Source: an uncultured Erysipelotrichaceae bacterium
Lineage (GTDB): Bacteria > Bacillota_I > Bacilli_A > RF39 > UBA660
Direction: 5' to 3'
DNA: 42,220 nucleotides
Assembly: GCA_902791625.1 (NCBI GenBank)
Contig: CADAWN010000007.1
Location: forward strand, 1-42,220
Both the position numbers and the translations under genes were made by a program. The notes under the pieces are model-generated. The model had not been told where the DNA came from and searched no databases. It was given only the letters and a program-made list of their open reading frames with translations. This document shows positions 26,212-34,173 of this stretch, piece after piece. Positions within the stretch are counted from its first letter, which is position 1. Every line of letters starts with the position of its first letter.

Positions 26212-26883
26212 ATGAAAAATTTAATTGCTCATAGAGGTGCGTTTAATAATAAGGATATCCCAGAAAACTCTATTAAAGCTTTTCGTGAAGCTTTAAAACT
26301 CAATCTAGCAGTTGAATATGATGTTCAGTTAACTAAAGATAATATTCTAGTAGTATTTCATGATGATAATTTATATAGAATGACTGGTGTTAATAAAAGA
26401 GTTGAAGATGTAACATTTGATGAAATTAAAAATCTAACTTTATTAGATACTAAAGAACATATACCAACGCTAAGTGAAGTATTAAAATTGATTAATAATA
26501 AAGTATTTATGGATATCGAAATAAAAAATACAAAAAGAATTAAAGAGTTATGTGATTTATTAATTAAAGAATTAAAAAACTGTAATAATTATTCTCTAAA
26601 ATCTTTTAATCCTAAAATAGTTAGATATTTAAAAAAGAATTATAAAGATATAAAATCTGGATATTTGATGAGTGATCGTCATAATAGTTTAATAATTCCT
26701 ACAAAATTAATAATTAAGTATTCAAAGTGTGATTTTATATCTATTAGTAAAAATCTTTTAAAGAACAATAAATTTATAAAACTTAGTAAAAAATATCCTA
26801 CTCAAATATGGACTATTAAAGATAAAAAAGAACTAGTAGATGATAATTATACATACATTTGTAACAATATAAAAAATATGTAA
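26212..26883 (+). CDS. Glycerophosphodiester phosphodiesterase
   Basis: GDPD hydrolyses deacylated phospholipids to glycerol 3-phosphate and an alcohol. The catalytic blocks are intact: IAHRG (His7, Arg8), IPENS, VEYDVQLTKDN (metal Glu and Asp), VVFHDDNLYRMTG (catalytic His) and MDIEIKN. The later TIM-barrel strand FNPKIVRYLK and the near-C-terminal TQIWTI are also present. At 223 aa it is a short, cytoplasmic version without a signal peptide. It is on the plus strand, with its own terminator at 26874-26903. Confidence 0.92.
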   Translation: MKNLIAHRGAFNNKDIPENSIKAFREALKLNLAVEYDVQLTKDNILVVFHDDNLYRMTGVNKRVEDVTFDEIKNLTLLDTKEHIPTLSEVLKLINNKVFMDIEIKNTKRIKELCDLLIKELKNCNNYSLKSFNPKIVRYLKKNYKDIKSGYLMSDRHNSLIIPTKLIIKYSKCDFISISKNLLKNNKFIKLSKKYPTQIWTIKDKKELVDDNYTYICNNIKNM

Positions 26884-26903
26884 ATTCTTACATATTTTTT
26901 TAT
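26874..26903 (+). terminator. Terminator of the GDPD gene
   Basis: ATATGTAA-ATTC-TTACATAT (8 bp, extended by A/T pairs) is followed by TTTTTT and overlaps the TAA stop. Confidence 0.85.
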
Positions 26904-26980
26904 TGTCTTCTAAACTTTTTTTCTTTTTGGAATACTTTCTACATATATAGATTTTGAATATTCATATTTATCTATTTCAA

Positions 26981-27511
26981 TTATATCATATTAGATATTC
27001 TATCAACAAAATCATTTATAATTTTTTCATCATCAATCTCATGTATATCAAAACATTTCTTACCTAGATCTTTAAATGATGTACCTGAGTGAAATACTCT
27101 TTTTCTATCTATAATAATAAATCTATCATGATATGAATTATTATTTATAAATGTTATATTACTATACTGGTTTAAATATTTATTCTTTAAAGTATTATCT
27201 ATATTTGATGAAATAATTATTATGTTTCTATTAATATTTCTTAACTCATCAAGTAATTTTTTACCTACATAATTATTTGTTAAACTTGAGGTCGCAATTT
27301 GCGACCTCAAAGTTTGTAGTTCATTTTTATTTAAAAACCAGGATATTCTATTAGGAAACTTTTCTTTATTTCTATTAACAGCTTCATTTACCCTTTTAGT
27401 TTCTACATTATACAATTTAGCTAAATCTTAATCCAACATCACCTCTACTCCATTAATTTCATAAATCATATCTTCTATTACTACACTTCCTTTTTCTATT
27501 ATTTCATTCAT
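26981..27511 (-). pseudogene. ORF6N-domain protein, nonsense-mutated and probably internally deleted
   Basis: ORF6N proteins resemble phage antirepressors and other mobile-element DNA-binding proteins. The frame opens at ATG 27511 (SD GGGAGAGGTTAAA) and encodes a strand ending GVEVMLD. It then meets TAA at 27428-27430 and continues in the same frame as DLAKLYNVETKRVNEAVNRN and LRSQIATSS. One base (TCA to TAA) would explain the stop, since LDSDLAKLY is the family form. After ATSS the usual central GRRYLPYAFTEQGV-type block is absent. The sequence jumps to a C-terminal domain (KKLLDELRNINRNIII, HDRFIIIDRK, FHSGTSFKDLGKKCF) that resembles the family's tail. Both points suggest decay. Confidence 0.75.
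27286..27310. repeat. 12-bp-arm palindrome inside the ORF6N coding sequence
   Basis: TTGAGGTCGCAA and TTGCGACCTCAA flank a single base. This is the most GC-rich stretch in the neighbourhood and coincides with the codons for LRSQIATS. It could be an operator, a hairpin or the scar site of the apparent internal deletion. Confidence 0.8.
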
Positions 27512-27540
27512 TTTAACCTCTCCCTTCTTAATGAAATAAA

Positions 27541-27571
27541 AAAGAGACACTTATTTAAAATAAGTATCTCC
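27541..27571 (-). terminator. Terminator in the ORF6N leader
   Basis: On the minus strand GAGATACTTA-TTTTAAA-TAAGTGTCTC (10 bp, one G-U) is followed by TTTTTT. It lies about 30 nt ahead of the ORF6N start codon, so it terminates transcription in the leader rather than after a gene. Confidence 0.85.
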
Positions 27572-27655
27572 GCATGCATGCAATCTTTATATCTTACCCT
27601 ATAAAGAGAACCCTAGTCGCTCAAATTGTCATATTAATTATCGGTAAGTATTAAT
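27572..27655 (-). ncRNA. Candidate structured leader / attenuator RNA
   Basis: On the minus strand this ~80-nt stretch between the small gene at 27710 and the leader terminator contains a conserved-looking GCGACTAGGGTTC. An 8-bp hairpin follows (TCTTTATA/TATAAAGA, 27584-27591 with 27600-27607) and the palindrome GCATGCATGC (27572-27581). An upstream ATACTTA (27645-27651) duplicates the 5' arm of the terminator and could compete for its 3' arm. This looks like attenuation control. I could not match it to a named riboswitch. Confidence 0.45.
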
Positions 27656-27709
27656 ACATTTAAAACATAACATATTATTCTTATAAATTCAATCGAACAA
27701 AGCCATTTT

Positions 27710-27916
27710 TTATTTCTTTTTTACTATCCAAACCCATTGTTCTTTTAAAGATAGTTTTTTAAATTCATATCCATAATCCGATAATTCCTTTTTGAATGAT
27801 AAAAAAGCATGATCAAATGGAAACCCAGTAATTTTAGAAACATCTTCAAATGATAATTTATATTCTTCTTTATTATTTTCTTTTACATATTTCCATAACG
27901 GTTCATATTTACTCAT
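27710..27916 (-). CDS. Small 68-aa protein of a widespread uncharacterised family
   Basis: The whole protein (MSKYEPLWKYVKENN, LSFEDVSKITGFPFDHAFLSFKKEL, YGYEFKKLSLKEQWVWIVKK) resembles a common small Bacillota protein of winged-helix size, often annotated only as a DUF (possibly DUF7662). It has no TM or signal. SD AGAGGAGATAAGTC precedes the ATG. That SD and the 20 bases ahead of it are a copy of the end of the methyltransferase gene (see repeat entry). The function is unknown. Confidence 0.65.
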   Translation of the reverse strand: MSKYEPLWKYVKENNKEEYKLSFEDVSKITGFPFDHAFLSFKKELSDYGYEFKKLSLKEQWVWIVKKK

Positions 27917-28551
27917 GACTTATCTCCTCTCTAATATATAGACTTTTGTACAATGTTAAATGAATATACTTCATAGTACTTAATTATTAATTATTGAATA
28001 TAGACACATGTCATGATATCCATCTCTTAGTTTCAAATGTTTTCCTAATGTTCCTTCATAAATAAAAGCACACTTTTCCATTACTCTTTTAGATGATATG
28101 TTATTAATTTCACAGCCTCCAAATATTCTATTTACTTTCATCTCATTTAAACAATAATTTTTAACTGCTTCAAGTGCCTCAGTCATATAACCATTACATT
28201 GATATCTATCATCTATTGCATAATTAAACTCAACTGATTCATTATAATTATCTACATTTAAATTAATAGCCCCAATTATCTTTTTATTATCTTTTAATGT
28301 TATTAACCAATTATAGTATTCTGGATTATTATATTTTTTATCTATTCCTTTTAGTGAATCTATTTCTTCTTGTAACGTTCTTTTTTCTTTGTTTGCATAA
28401 TATAAAAAGTCTTCTTGATTAACAAATCCTTCATATATTTCTTGTGCATCATCTTCTGTAAATCTTCGTAGTATTAATCTATTTGTCTCAATAGTTTTTG
28501 TACCTACATGATTCATTTTTTATCTCCTCTCTAATATACAGACACTTTCAC
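27917..28551 (-). repeat. Imperfect 35-nt direct repeats flanking the GNAT gene
   Basis: Copies at about 27920-27954 and 28522-28556 match at 30 of 35 positions, including 18 identical bases (TATATTAGAGAGGAGATA). The upstream copy is the last codons and stop of the methyltransferase gene plus the GNAT ribosome binding site. The downstream copy precedes the 68-aa gene. The GNAT gene lies between them. Confidence 0.75.
27980..28516 (-). CDS. GNAT acetyltransferase, RimJ/RimL-like
   Basis: The 178-residue N-acetyltransferase has the RimJ/L family opening IETNRLILRRFTEDDA, a GAINL strand (motif D region), YQCNGYMTEAL at the acetyl-CoA pyrophosphate site (normally Q/RxxGxG/A), and the C-terminal INNISSKRVMEKCAFIYEG. 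Such enzymes acetylate protein N-termini, antibiotics or small amines; the substrate here cannot be read. It starts 3 nt after the methyltransferase stop, and is flanked by direct repeats suggesting later insertion or duplication. Confidence 0.88.
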   Translation of the reverse strand: MNHVGTKTIETNRLILRRFTEDDAQEIYEGFVNQEDFLYYANKEKRTLQEEIDSLKGIDKKYNNPEYYNWLITLKDNKKIIGAINLNVDNYNESVEFNYAIDDRYQCNGYMTEALEAVKNYCLNEMKVNRIFGGCEINNISSKRVMEKCAFIYEGTLGKHLKLRDGYHDMCLYSIINN

Positions 28552-29716
28552 AATGATAAGTTCTTGGAAACATATTAAATAGTTCTACTTCTTTTACCTG
28601 ATAATTACTAAGTAATTTAACATCACGAGCTAAAGTAATTGGATCACATGATACATAAATAATTAAGTTAGCATTGCTATTATTTAACACTCCTATAGCT
28701 TTCTTATCAACACCACTTCTTGGTGGATCTACTATTATAGTATCATACCCTACATTATCTTTATTAATAACATCTTCTACTTTTCCACATTTAAAGTTAA
28801 TATTATCTACATTATTTAACTCTTTATTTTTATTTGCAGATTTAATCGCATCTTCTACTACTTCTACACCAAATACTTTATCTACATAGTCACTTATGCA
28901 TATACCAATAGATCCTACTCCACAATATAAATCAAGTACTTTTTTAGACTTATTTTCTTTAACAAAATCAATAATCTTTTTATATAACATATCAACAACA
29001 TCATAATTTACTTGAAAAAAAGATTCACTTGATACATAAAACTTTTTATCTAGAATACTGCATATTAAAAATTCATTACTAATAACTTTATTATTAATAA
29101 TTAAAGAAGAACATATATTTTTAAAACTATCTATATTTTTTACTTTACCATCTACTTTAATCATTACATCATTACTATAATTAGAATATCTAATCATAAT
29201 TTTATCTATTTCATTTTCATCTTTAACTACTTCTTTTAACTTTATTATTACTTCATTTATTTTATCATTAACAAGTAAACATTCATCAATATTAGTAGTA
29301 TTATTACTATTTTCTTCTAATAAACAAAGTTTATTATCTTTTACTCTTAAAACTATCTTATTACGATAATTATATTCATCTTTATAATTAATTTTATTTA
29401 TATCTATATTTAGTCCTGCAAACTTTTTAAATATATTTTTAACTTTTTCTACTTTAAAATTATTTTCTTCATTAAAAGTCATATGAGAAAGATTACATCC
29501 TCCACACATATCATAATACTTACATTTAGGAGTTATTCTTTCAGGACTTTCTTTTATTATTTTGGAAAGAGAACCAGTCATAAAATTTTTCTTATTACTA
29601 GTTACTTGGACATCAACAACTTCATCTTTTAAAGCATTTTTAACAAAACATACTTTATTATCAATTCTTATTATTCCTCTTCCAAAATCATCTAGTTTTT
29701 CTACCCTTTTTTCCAT
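28520..29716 (-). CDS. RlmD/RumA-type uracil-5 rRNA methyltransferase
   Basis: This SAM-dependent methyltransferase makes m5U in 23S rRNA (or tRNA, in the Gram-positive TrmFO-independent subgroup). An N-terminal TRAM-like domain is followed by the [4Fe-4S] cysteines CKYYDMCGGC, with the fourth Cys further on (residues ~64-73). The SAM site is LDLYCGVGSIGI, and VDPPRSGVDKKAI and the catalytic-Cys motif YVSCDPITLARD follow. ATG 29716 follows GGTGAAG; an in-frame GTG at 29728 is less likely. Its last codons are duplicated downstream of the GNAT gene. The exact target uridine cannot be assigned. Confidence 0.9.
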   Translation of the reverse strand: MEKRVEKLDDFGRGIIRIDNKVCFVKNALKDEVVDVQVTSNKKNFMTGSLSKIIKESPERITPKCKYYDMCGGCNLSHMTFNEENNFKVEKVKNIFKKFAGLNIDINKINYKDEYNYRNKIVLRVKDNKLCLLEENSNNTTNIDECLLVNDKINEVIIKLKEVVKDENEIDKIMIRYSNYSNDVMIKVDGKVKNIDSFKNICSSLIINNKVISNEFLICSILDKKFYVSSESFFQVNYDVVDMLYKKIIDFVKENKSKKVLDLYCGVGSIGICISDYVDKVFGVEVVEDAIKSANKNKELNNVDNINFKCGKVEDVINKDNVGYDTIIVDPPRSGVDKKAIGVLNNSNANLIIYVSCDPITLARDVKLLSNYQVKEVELFNMFPRTYHCESVCILERR

Positions 29717-29781
29717 ATACTTCACCACTTCAATTATACATAAAATTTATTATTTTTACCATACTAAATATGGTGAATAAT

Positions 29782-31191
29782 ATGAATGAGTTAATAAGAT
29801 TTTTAAAAGATAAAACTGGTTTAAGTAGTGATTATATATATCAAAAATTTATTATAGAAGATGAAGAAATCTATTTATTTTTTAATGAAGTATTAACTTC
29901 TTCTATTATGATTAATGATTTCATATTAAGACGACTAACTAAATTAAAAAAAGAAGAACTTAATAATTTAAATAATATAATACCTGATAGAAATATATTA
30001 TTAATTAAAGAAAAAGATATATTTGATTATATTCATAATGGTTATGTAATAATTATAACTAAAGATAATATTTATGGTTTTGAAGAAAGAGAAAATCTAG
30101 ATCGAGGTATAACTGAAGTTAAGAATGAATTAAGTATAGAAGGTCCGAAAGATTCATTTTGTGAAAACTTTAATACTAATTTAGGTCTTATAAGAACTCG
30201 TATTAAAACAACTAATTTAGAACACTTTGATATGTTTATTGGACGTGAGACTAAAACTAAAGTTGGTATTTTATATATGAAAAATATTGTTGATAAAGAT
30301 ACTTTAGATCAAATTAAATCCAGACTTAAATTAATAGATATAGATGGTATAGTTGATTCATCATATTTAAAAGAAAACTTAGAATTTAAAAACAATAGTT
30401 TCTTTCCAACAGTAATGTCTACTGAAAGACCAGATAAAAGTGTTATGGCTTTACTTGAAGGAAAAGTTGTAATTATTGTTGATAAAAGTCCTTATGTCTT
30501 AATTATGCCTAACTTCTTTATAGATTTTTTTCATACAGTAGATGATTATTATGAAAAACCAATTAATACTACTTTTATAAGAATTATTAGAGTTCTATCA
30601 TTTTTTATATCTATATTTATTCCTGCTTTATATATAATGATTACTACCCATAATCATGATTTTATTAGTTTAGACTTACTACTTTCTTTAAAAGCTCAAA
30701 GAGAAAGTGTTCCTTTTTCTGCTCTTACTGAAGCATTCTTTATGATGATAGCATTTGAAATACTAAGAGAAAGTGATTTAAGAATGTCATCTACTAGTGG
30801 TAGTGCAGTTTCAATACTTGGAGGACTTATACTTGGAGATGCAGCAGTTAGTGCAGGAATTATTTCTCCTATTATGATTATAGTTATTGCAATATCAGCA
30901 ATATCTGGTTTAGTATTTAACTCTATTGAATTAGTTAGTGCGATTAGATGGTGGAGATTTATCTTTATGTTACTTGCAGCATTTTCTGGTATATGGGGAA
31001 TACTAATTGGTTTAGTAATACTAATAGTAAAACTAATAACTATAAAAAGTTTTAATAAACCATATCTTACTCCTTTATATAAATTCATTAAAACAGAATT
31101 TAAAGACTATATAATTAAATCTAAAAATAAAGGTGAAAAACTACGTAATCCCATTCTTACAAATAATACAAAAAGAGGTAAATATAGATGA
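29782..31191 (+). CDS. GerA-family spore germination receptor protein
   Basis: GerA-type A subunits sit in the spore inner membrane and respond to nutrient germinants. The ~470-residue protein has a cytoplasmic N-terminal domain (about 1-250) with GLIRTRIKTTNL, DGIVDSSYL and STERPDKSVMALLEGK. Five or so TMs follow, with RVLSFFISIFIPALYIMITTH, AQRESVPFSALTEAF and STSGSAVSILGGLILGDAAVSAGI, all strongly conserved in the family. I prefer ATG 29782 (SD GGTGA) over ATG 29770. It overlaps the gerC-like gene by 4 nt. No gerB (permease-like subunit) is adjacent. It implies endospore formation or a recent sporulating ancestor. Confidence 0.93.
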   Translation: MNELIRFLKDKTGLSSDYIYQKFIIEDEEIYLFFNEVLTSSIMINDFILRRLTKLKKEELNNLNNIIPDRNILLIKEKDIFDYIHNGYVIIITKDNIYGFEERENLDRGITEVKNELSIEGPKDSFCENFNTNLGLIRTRIKTTNLEHFDMFIGRETKTKVGILYMKNIVDKDTLDQIKSRLKLIDIDGIVDSSYLKENLEFKNNSFFPTVMSTERPDKSVMALLEGKVVIIVDKSPYVLIMPNFFIDFFHTVDDYYEKPINTTFIRIIRVLSFFISIFIPALYIMITTHNHDFISLDLLLSLKAQRESVPFSALTEAFFMMIAFEILRESDLRMSSTSGSAVSILGGLILGDAAVSAGIISPIMIIVIAISAISGLVFNSIELVSAIRWWRFIFMLLAAFSGIWGILIGLVILIVKLITIKSFNKPYLTPLYKFIKTEFKDYIIKSKNKGEKLRNPILTNNTKRGKYR

Positions 31192-31745
31192 AAAAGAAAA
31201 TAATATATACAATTATAATTACTATTTTAATACTAGGTTCTTCTACTCTAACTAAATATGAAGAAATAAATAATCTAAGTATAATTAGCAATATAGAAAT
31301 AACATATAAAAGTAATAAATATAAAATTATATTTCAAGAAATAGTGCCTATTCAAAATGATAGTAAAATAAAATATGAATATAAATATACTTCTATTACT
31401 TCTAGTAGTATAAATAAATGCTTTAAAAAAATGAAAGATCATTCTCCTAATACTATTTATCTAAAAAAAGTACAAAATATAATTATTAATTATAATAACT
31501 ATAAAAGAATATTAAAATCTTTAATCAAAAATAATTATAAAATAAATAAGAATAGTAATATAGTAATAACTAAATTAAGTACTAAAGATATATTTAAAAT
31601 AAATAATAATTATAAATATATAGAAAGCATCTTAAAAGATAAAAATATAACTTTAAAAGAAATTAAAAAAAAGAAGAAGATTAAAATACCTCTTCTTATT
31701 ATTACTAATCATGAATTATTATTTAAGAAATATATTTATTTATAA
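31188..31745 (+). CDS. Short GerC-like protein lacking a lipobox
   Basis: The protein is 185 residues against about 370 for normal GerC lipoproteins. It has an N-terminal hydrophobic segment followed by YEEINNLSIISNIEI, which resembles the start of the GerC N-terminal domain. However, the lipobox GC is replaced by GSSTLTK, so it has no lipidation Cys. NTIYLKKVQNIIINYN matches the later strand-helix of that domain. The C-terminal GerC domain is missing, and the protein ends in a basic KKKKKIK stretch. Its ATGA start overlaps gerA, as in normal ger operons. The 3' end overlaps the convergent membrane gene by 6 bp. It may be a reduced, uncleaved membrane-anchored version or decaying. Confidence 0.65.
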   Translation: MKKKIIYTIIITILILGSSTLTKYEEINNLSIISNIEITYKSNKYKIIFQEIVPIQNDSKIKYEYKYTSITSSSINKCFKKMKDHSPNTIYLKKVQNIIINYNNYKRILKSLIKNNYKINKNSNIVITKLSTKDIFKINNNYKYIESILKDKNITLKEIKKKKKIKIPLLIITNHELLFKKYIYL

Positions 31746-32300
31746 TATTTCTATTTCTATAGTTTCATCATTTTCTTTTATTTTAGTTTTGTTATTCTTT
31801 TTAGGCTCTGTTTTTACTTCTTCTACTTTTATATCTTCTACAACCTCTGCAACTTTAACATCTTTTTCTTTTTTAGCTTTTTTCTTTTTCTCAATCTTAG
31901 TAGCTTTTATTTCATTAACCATAAGTTTAAGTTCTTTATTCTTTTCATATTCTTTTATTTCTTCTTTTTCGTCTTTTCTAGTAGCTCTGACAAACATAAT
32001 AAACATAATTATTAAACCTACTAAAAATAATGATGCATATCCGAATGATTTATAATCAAATATTTTATCTATTTTTATTTTATATATAAAATATATTATT
32101 GACATACTCAAACAAAAAGTACCTATCATAATTCCAATTACATATAAATTAAAATTAATATTATATATATATCTAGAATCTTTTTTCTTTTTATGTGTAA
32201 TACAATAGATAACTAATCCTATAACATATAAAGATATTAGTACAATAAATGGGATTAATAAAATATTAAAAATGTTTTTTATATCGAATTTATAACCCAT
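31740..32300 (-). CDS. Membrane protein with long charged C-terminal tail
   Basis: The 186-residue protein has three TM helices (about 11-33, 50-71 and 85-104). The remaining ~80 residues are a cytoplasmic Lys/Glu tail ending in alternating KVAEVVEDIKVEEVKTE and IEIEIL. I recognise no family. It faces the gerC-like gene convergently, with a 6-bp overlap and no terminator between. It lies upstream on the same strand as no close partner. Confidence 0.55.
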   Translation of the reverse strand: MGYKFDIKNIFNILLIPFIVLISLYVIGLVIYCITHKKKKDSRYIYNINFNLYVIGIMIGTFCLSMSIIYFIYKIKIDKIFDYKSFGYASLFLVGLIIMFIMFVRATRKDEKEEIKEYEKNKELKLMVNEIKATKIEKKKKAKKEKDVKVAEVVEDIKVEEVKTEPKKNNKTKIKENDETIEIEIL

Positions 32301-32369
32301 TATCTCATCCTCTTTTCTTCTTACCCTATCTTACTATATAAGAATAACATAAGTATTTCTATTTTTCAA

Positions 32370-33065
32370 TTAATTAGTAATCTTTTTCTTTATTTCTATA
32401 ACTGTTTTTATTTTTATATAACTAAATATATAAAATATGAATAAAAGAATTAGTAATATCACTAATAAATATATATTATTAAACAAAAGTAAAAAATCAT
32501 ATGAACCATGTATTAAAAGTGGAAATATAAAGCTACAAATCATATATTTTCTATAGTCTTTTTTATTTTTACTTAATTTAGCAAGTAACATATAATAACC
32601 CATCATAATACCAAATGATAAATGTCCTGGTACACTAATAATAGCTCTGAGTATTGCTGCACTTATTCCATAATTAAATACATACATTATATTTTCTAAA
32701 AATGCAAAACCTAAAGCAACAAAAGATGAATATACAATAATGTCATATGCTTCATCAAAATGTTTACTAGTATAACCAACAAATCTAGTACTCAACCACT
32801 TACATCCTTCTTCAAAGAATGAAACTAATAAGAATGAATATATAAAATATTTAATAAAATTAAAATTATAAAGATCAATTCTAAAATTAGGAAAAAATTC
32901 AAATAATAAATAACTAAATAAAAAAACAAATAAACTAGAAAGTATTCCACAACCAAATAATTTTAATAATAGTAATTTAGGTTCTTTTTCTCTATCATTA
33001 CTATAAATATAAATACTTAATATTAAAACTGGTATCACAGCAAGTATAAATAATAATATTTTCAT
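32370..33065 (-). CDS. prsW: PrsW-family intramembrane metalloprotease
   Basis: PrsW cleaves anti-sigma factors (RsiW in B. subtilis) at the membrane. The 231 residues, with about seven TM helices, carry all motifs: FFEEGCKW (EExxK), FALGFAFLENI-type GFAFLENI, RAIISVPGHLSFGIMMGYY and HGSYDF. The family size is normal. In some Bacillota related proteases act in sporulation or antimicrobial-peptide response. No sigma/anti-sigma pair lies nearby, so the substrate cannot be inferred. Confidence 0.92.
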   Translation of the reverse strand: MKILLFILAVIPVLILSIYIYSNDREKEPKLLLLKLFGCGILSSLFVFLFSYLLFEFFPNFRIDLYNFNFIKYFIYSFLLVSFFEEGCKWLSTRFVGYTSKHFDEAYDIIVYSSFVALGFAFLENIMYVFNYGISAAILRAIISVPGHLSFGIMMGYYMLLAKLSKNKKDYRKYMICSFIFPLLIHGSYDFLLLFNNIYLLVILLILLFIFYIFSYIKIKTVIEIKKKITN

Positions 33066-33102
33066 ATCATAACCTCTATATTATTTTATCAAAAATAATA
33101 AA

Positions 33103-33130
33103 AAAAATAAATGTTTAAGCATTTATTTTA
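33103..33130 (-). terminator. Terminator at the end of the 240-aa orphan gene
   Basis: On the minus strand AAATAAATG-CTTAAA-CATTTATTT is followed by TTTT. It overlaps the stop at 33128. Confidence 0.8.
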
Positions 33131-33850
33131 TATTCTTATACCGGTAGACACAACTTCTTGTTTTTCAAAACATTTAATAGAATCATTTACTCTGTTATTA
33201 ACATTCATATATTCAAGTGTTACTTTTAATGGATTCTGAACAACTATACTTCCATCTTTTCCACTCATTATTATATTATTAATCTCTTCAAAAGACATAT
33301 CTTCATTACCCTCATTATTTATTCTTAATGATGAAGGAATACTATCATCTACAGTATGTATTAATGGATTATAATTTGAAATCTCTACACCAATAAAATA
33401 TTTATGTTCATCATCTTTATGTTTTTCTTCAAGTAATTCTTTAATGCTATTTAATTCATTTCCTAATTCTTGTAATTGCTTATATTGATAACTATTTATA
33501 TAAGCAGGCATAAATACTCTAATAAAATTAAATGGTTCCATAGTAGTATATTGAATAAAAATAGAACTATTAATTCCATCTGGATTATATTTTTTTAATT
33601 TTTCTTCATATTCGTTTGTAGCAACTACAGCATTATCTAAATTATCTATATCAACATCTAAATCTAATCCATAATTATCTTTAAGAAGTTGATAACGTAA
33701 GATTCCATGATTAGTTTTTCTCCAATCATCTCCTTCACCAGTTAAAACTGTGAAAGAATTATCAGGAGTTATTAATCCTAATGCACCTATATTATCATCA
33801 TTATATTCATATTGATCAAAAAACTCATATGGAGTTATTTTTTCTAACAT
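33128..33850 (-). CDS. 240-aa soluble orphan protein
   Basis: I recognise no family. The protein is acidic and cytoplasmic (no TM or signal), with DDWRKTNHGILRYQLLKDNYGL (residues about 42-63) as its most motif-like stretch. A helical Lys/Glu segment lies near the middle (about 130-155). A small-molecule or peptide-binding role cannot be excluded. It is 65 nt downstream of the DUF1292 gene and may be a distal gene of the repeat-locus operon. SD is AGGTGAGATAA. Confidence 0.45.
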   Translation of the reverse strand: MLEKITPYEFFDQYEYNDDNIGALGLITPDNSFTVLTGEGDDWRKTNHGILRYQLLKDNYGLDLDVDIDNLDNAVVATNEYEEKLKKYNPDGINSSIFIQYTTMEPFNFIRVFMPAYINSYQYKQLQELGNELNSIKELLEEKHKDDEHKYFIGVEISNYNPLIHTVDDSIPSSLRINNEGNEDMSFEEINNIIMSGKDGSIVVQNPLKVTLEYMNVNNRVNDSIKCFEKQEVVSTGIRI

Positions 33851-33915
33851 TTATCTCACCTTCACTTTTATTATACCAACAAAAAAGAACTTTTTTCAAG
33901 TTCTTATAAACAAAT

Positions 33916-34173
33916 TTAACCTTCCTGAATTACTTTATCTAAAAGCTCATGTATTTTTATCCATTCTTCTTCTGTTTCAGGATTACCTAAAAACTCTAAT
34001 GTATCAGGATTGTAAACTGCTGAAAAGATTACTAATTTATTATTTTCGTCATAAGTATTATCTGTATAAATAATATAATCTTTATTATTATCTTCATTCT
34101 TGAATGTTAATATAACATCATATTCTATCTTATTACCAAATTCATCTGTTGAATATATCTTTTTCTTTTCCAT
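33916..34173 (-). CDS. DUF1292 (YrzB-like) protein
   Basis: The 85-residue protein has the DUF1292 pattern: DVILTFKNEDNNKDYIIYTD, NKLVIFSAVYNPD and TEEEWIKIHELLDKVI. This widespread small Bacillota protein is usually encoded near yrrK/yrzL. Here it instead overlaps the stop of the 568-aa gene by 1 nt (TAATG), an unusual translationally coupled position. The function is unknown. Confidence 0.85.
   Translation of the reverse strand: MEKKKIYSTDEFGNKIEYDVILTFKNEDNNKDYIIYTDNTYDENNKLVIFSAVYNPDTLEFLGNPETEEEWIKIHELLDKVIQEG

Noticed and set aside
26981..27511. IS element or prophage around the ORF6N gene
   Set aside because: No transposase, integrase or terminal inverted repeats nearby; the ORF6N remnant is the only mobile-like gene.
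27608..27620. CTAGGGTTC in the leader resembles the 5' motif of ykkC/guanidine riboswitches
   Set aside because: The second hallmark (GGTCCGAGAG-type) and the downstream aptamer pairing are absent, so I report only a generic structured leader.
31711..32055. Plus-strand frame of 114 residues beyond the gerC-like gene
   Set aside because: Shadow of the Lys/Glu tail of the minus-strand membrane gene; Ser/Phe/Thr-biased with no SD.
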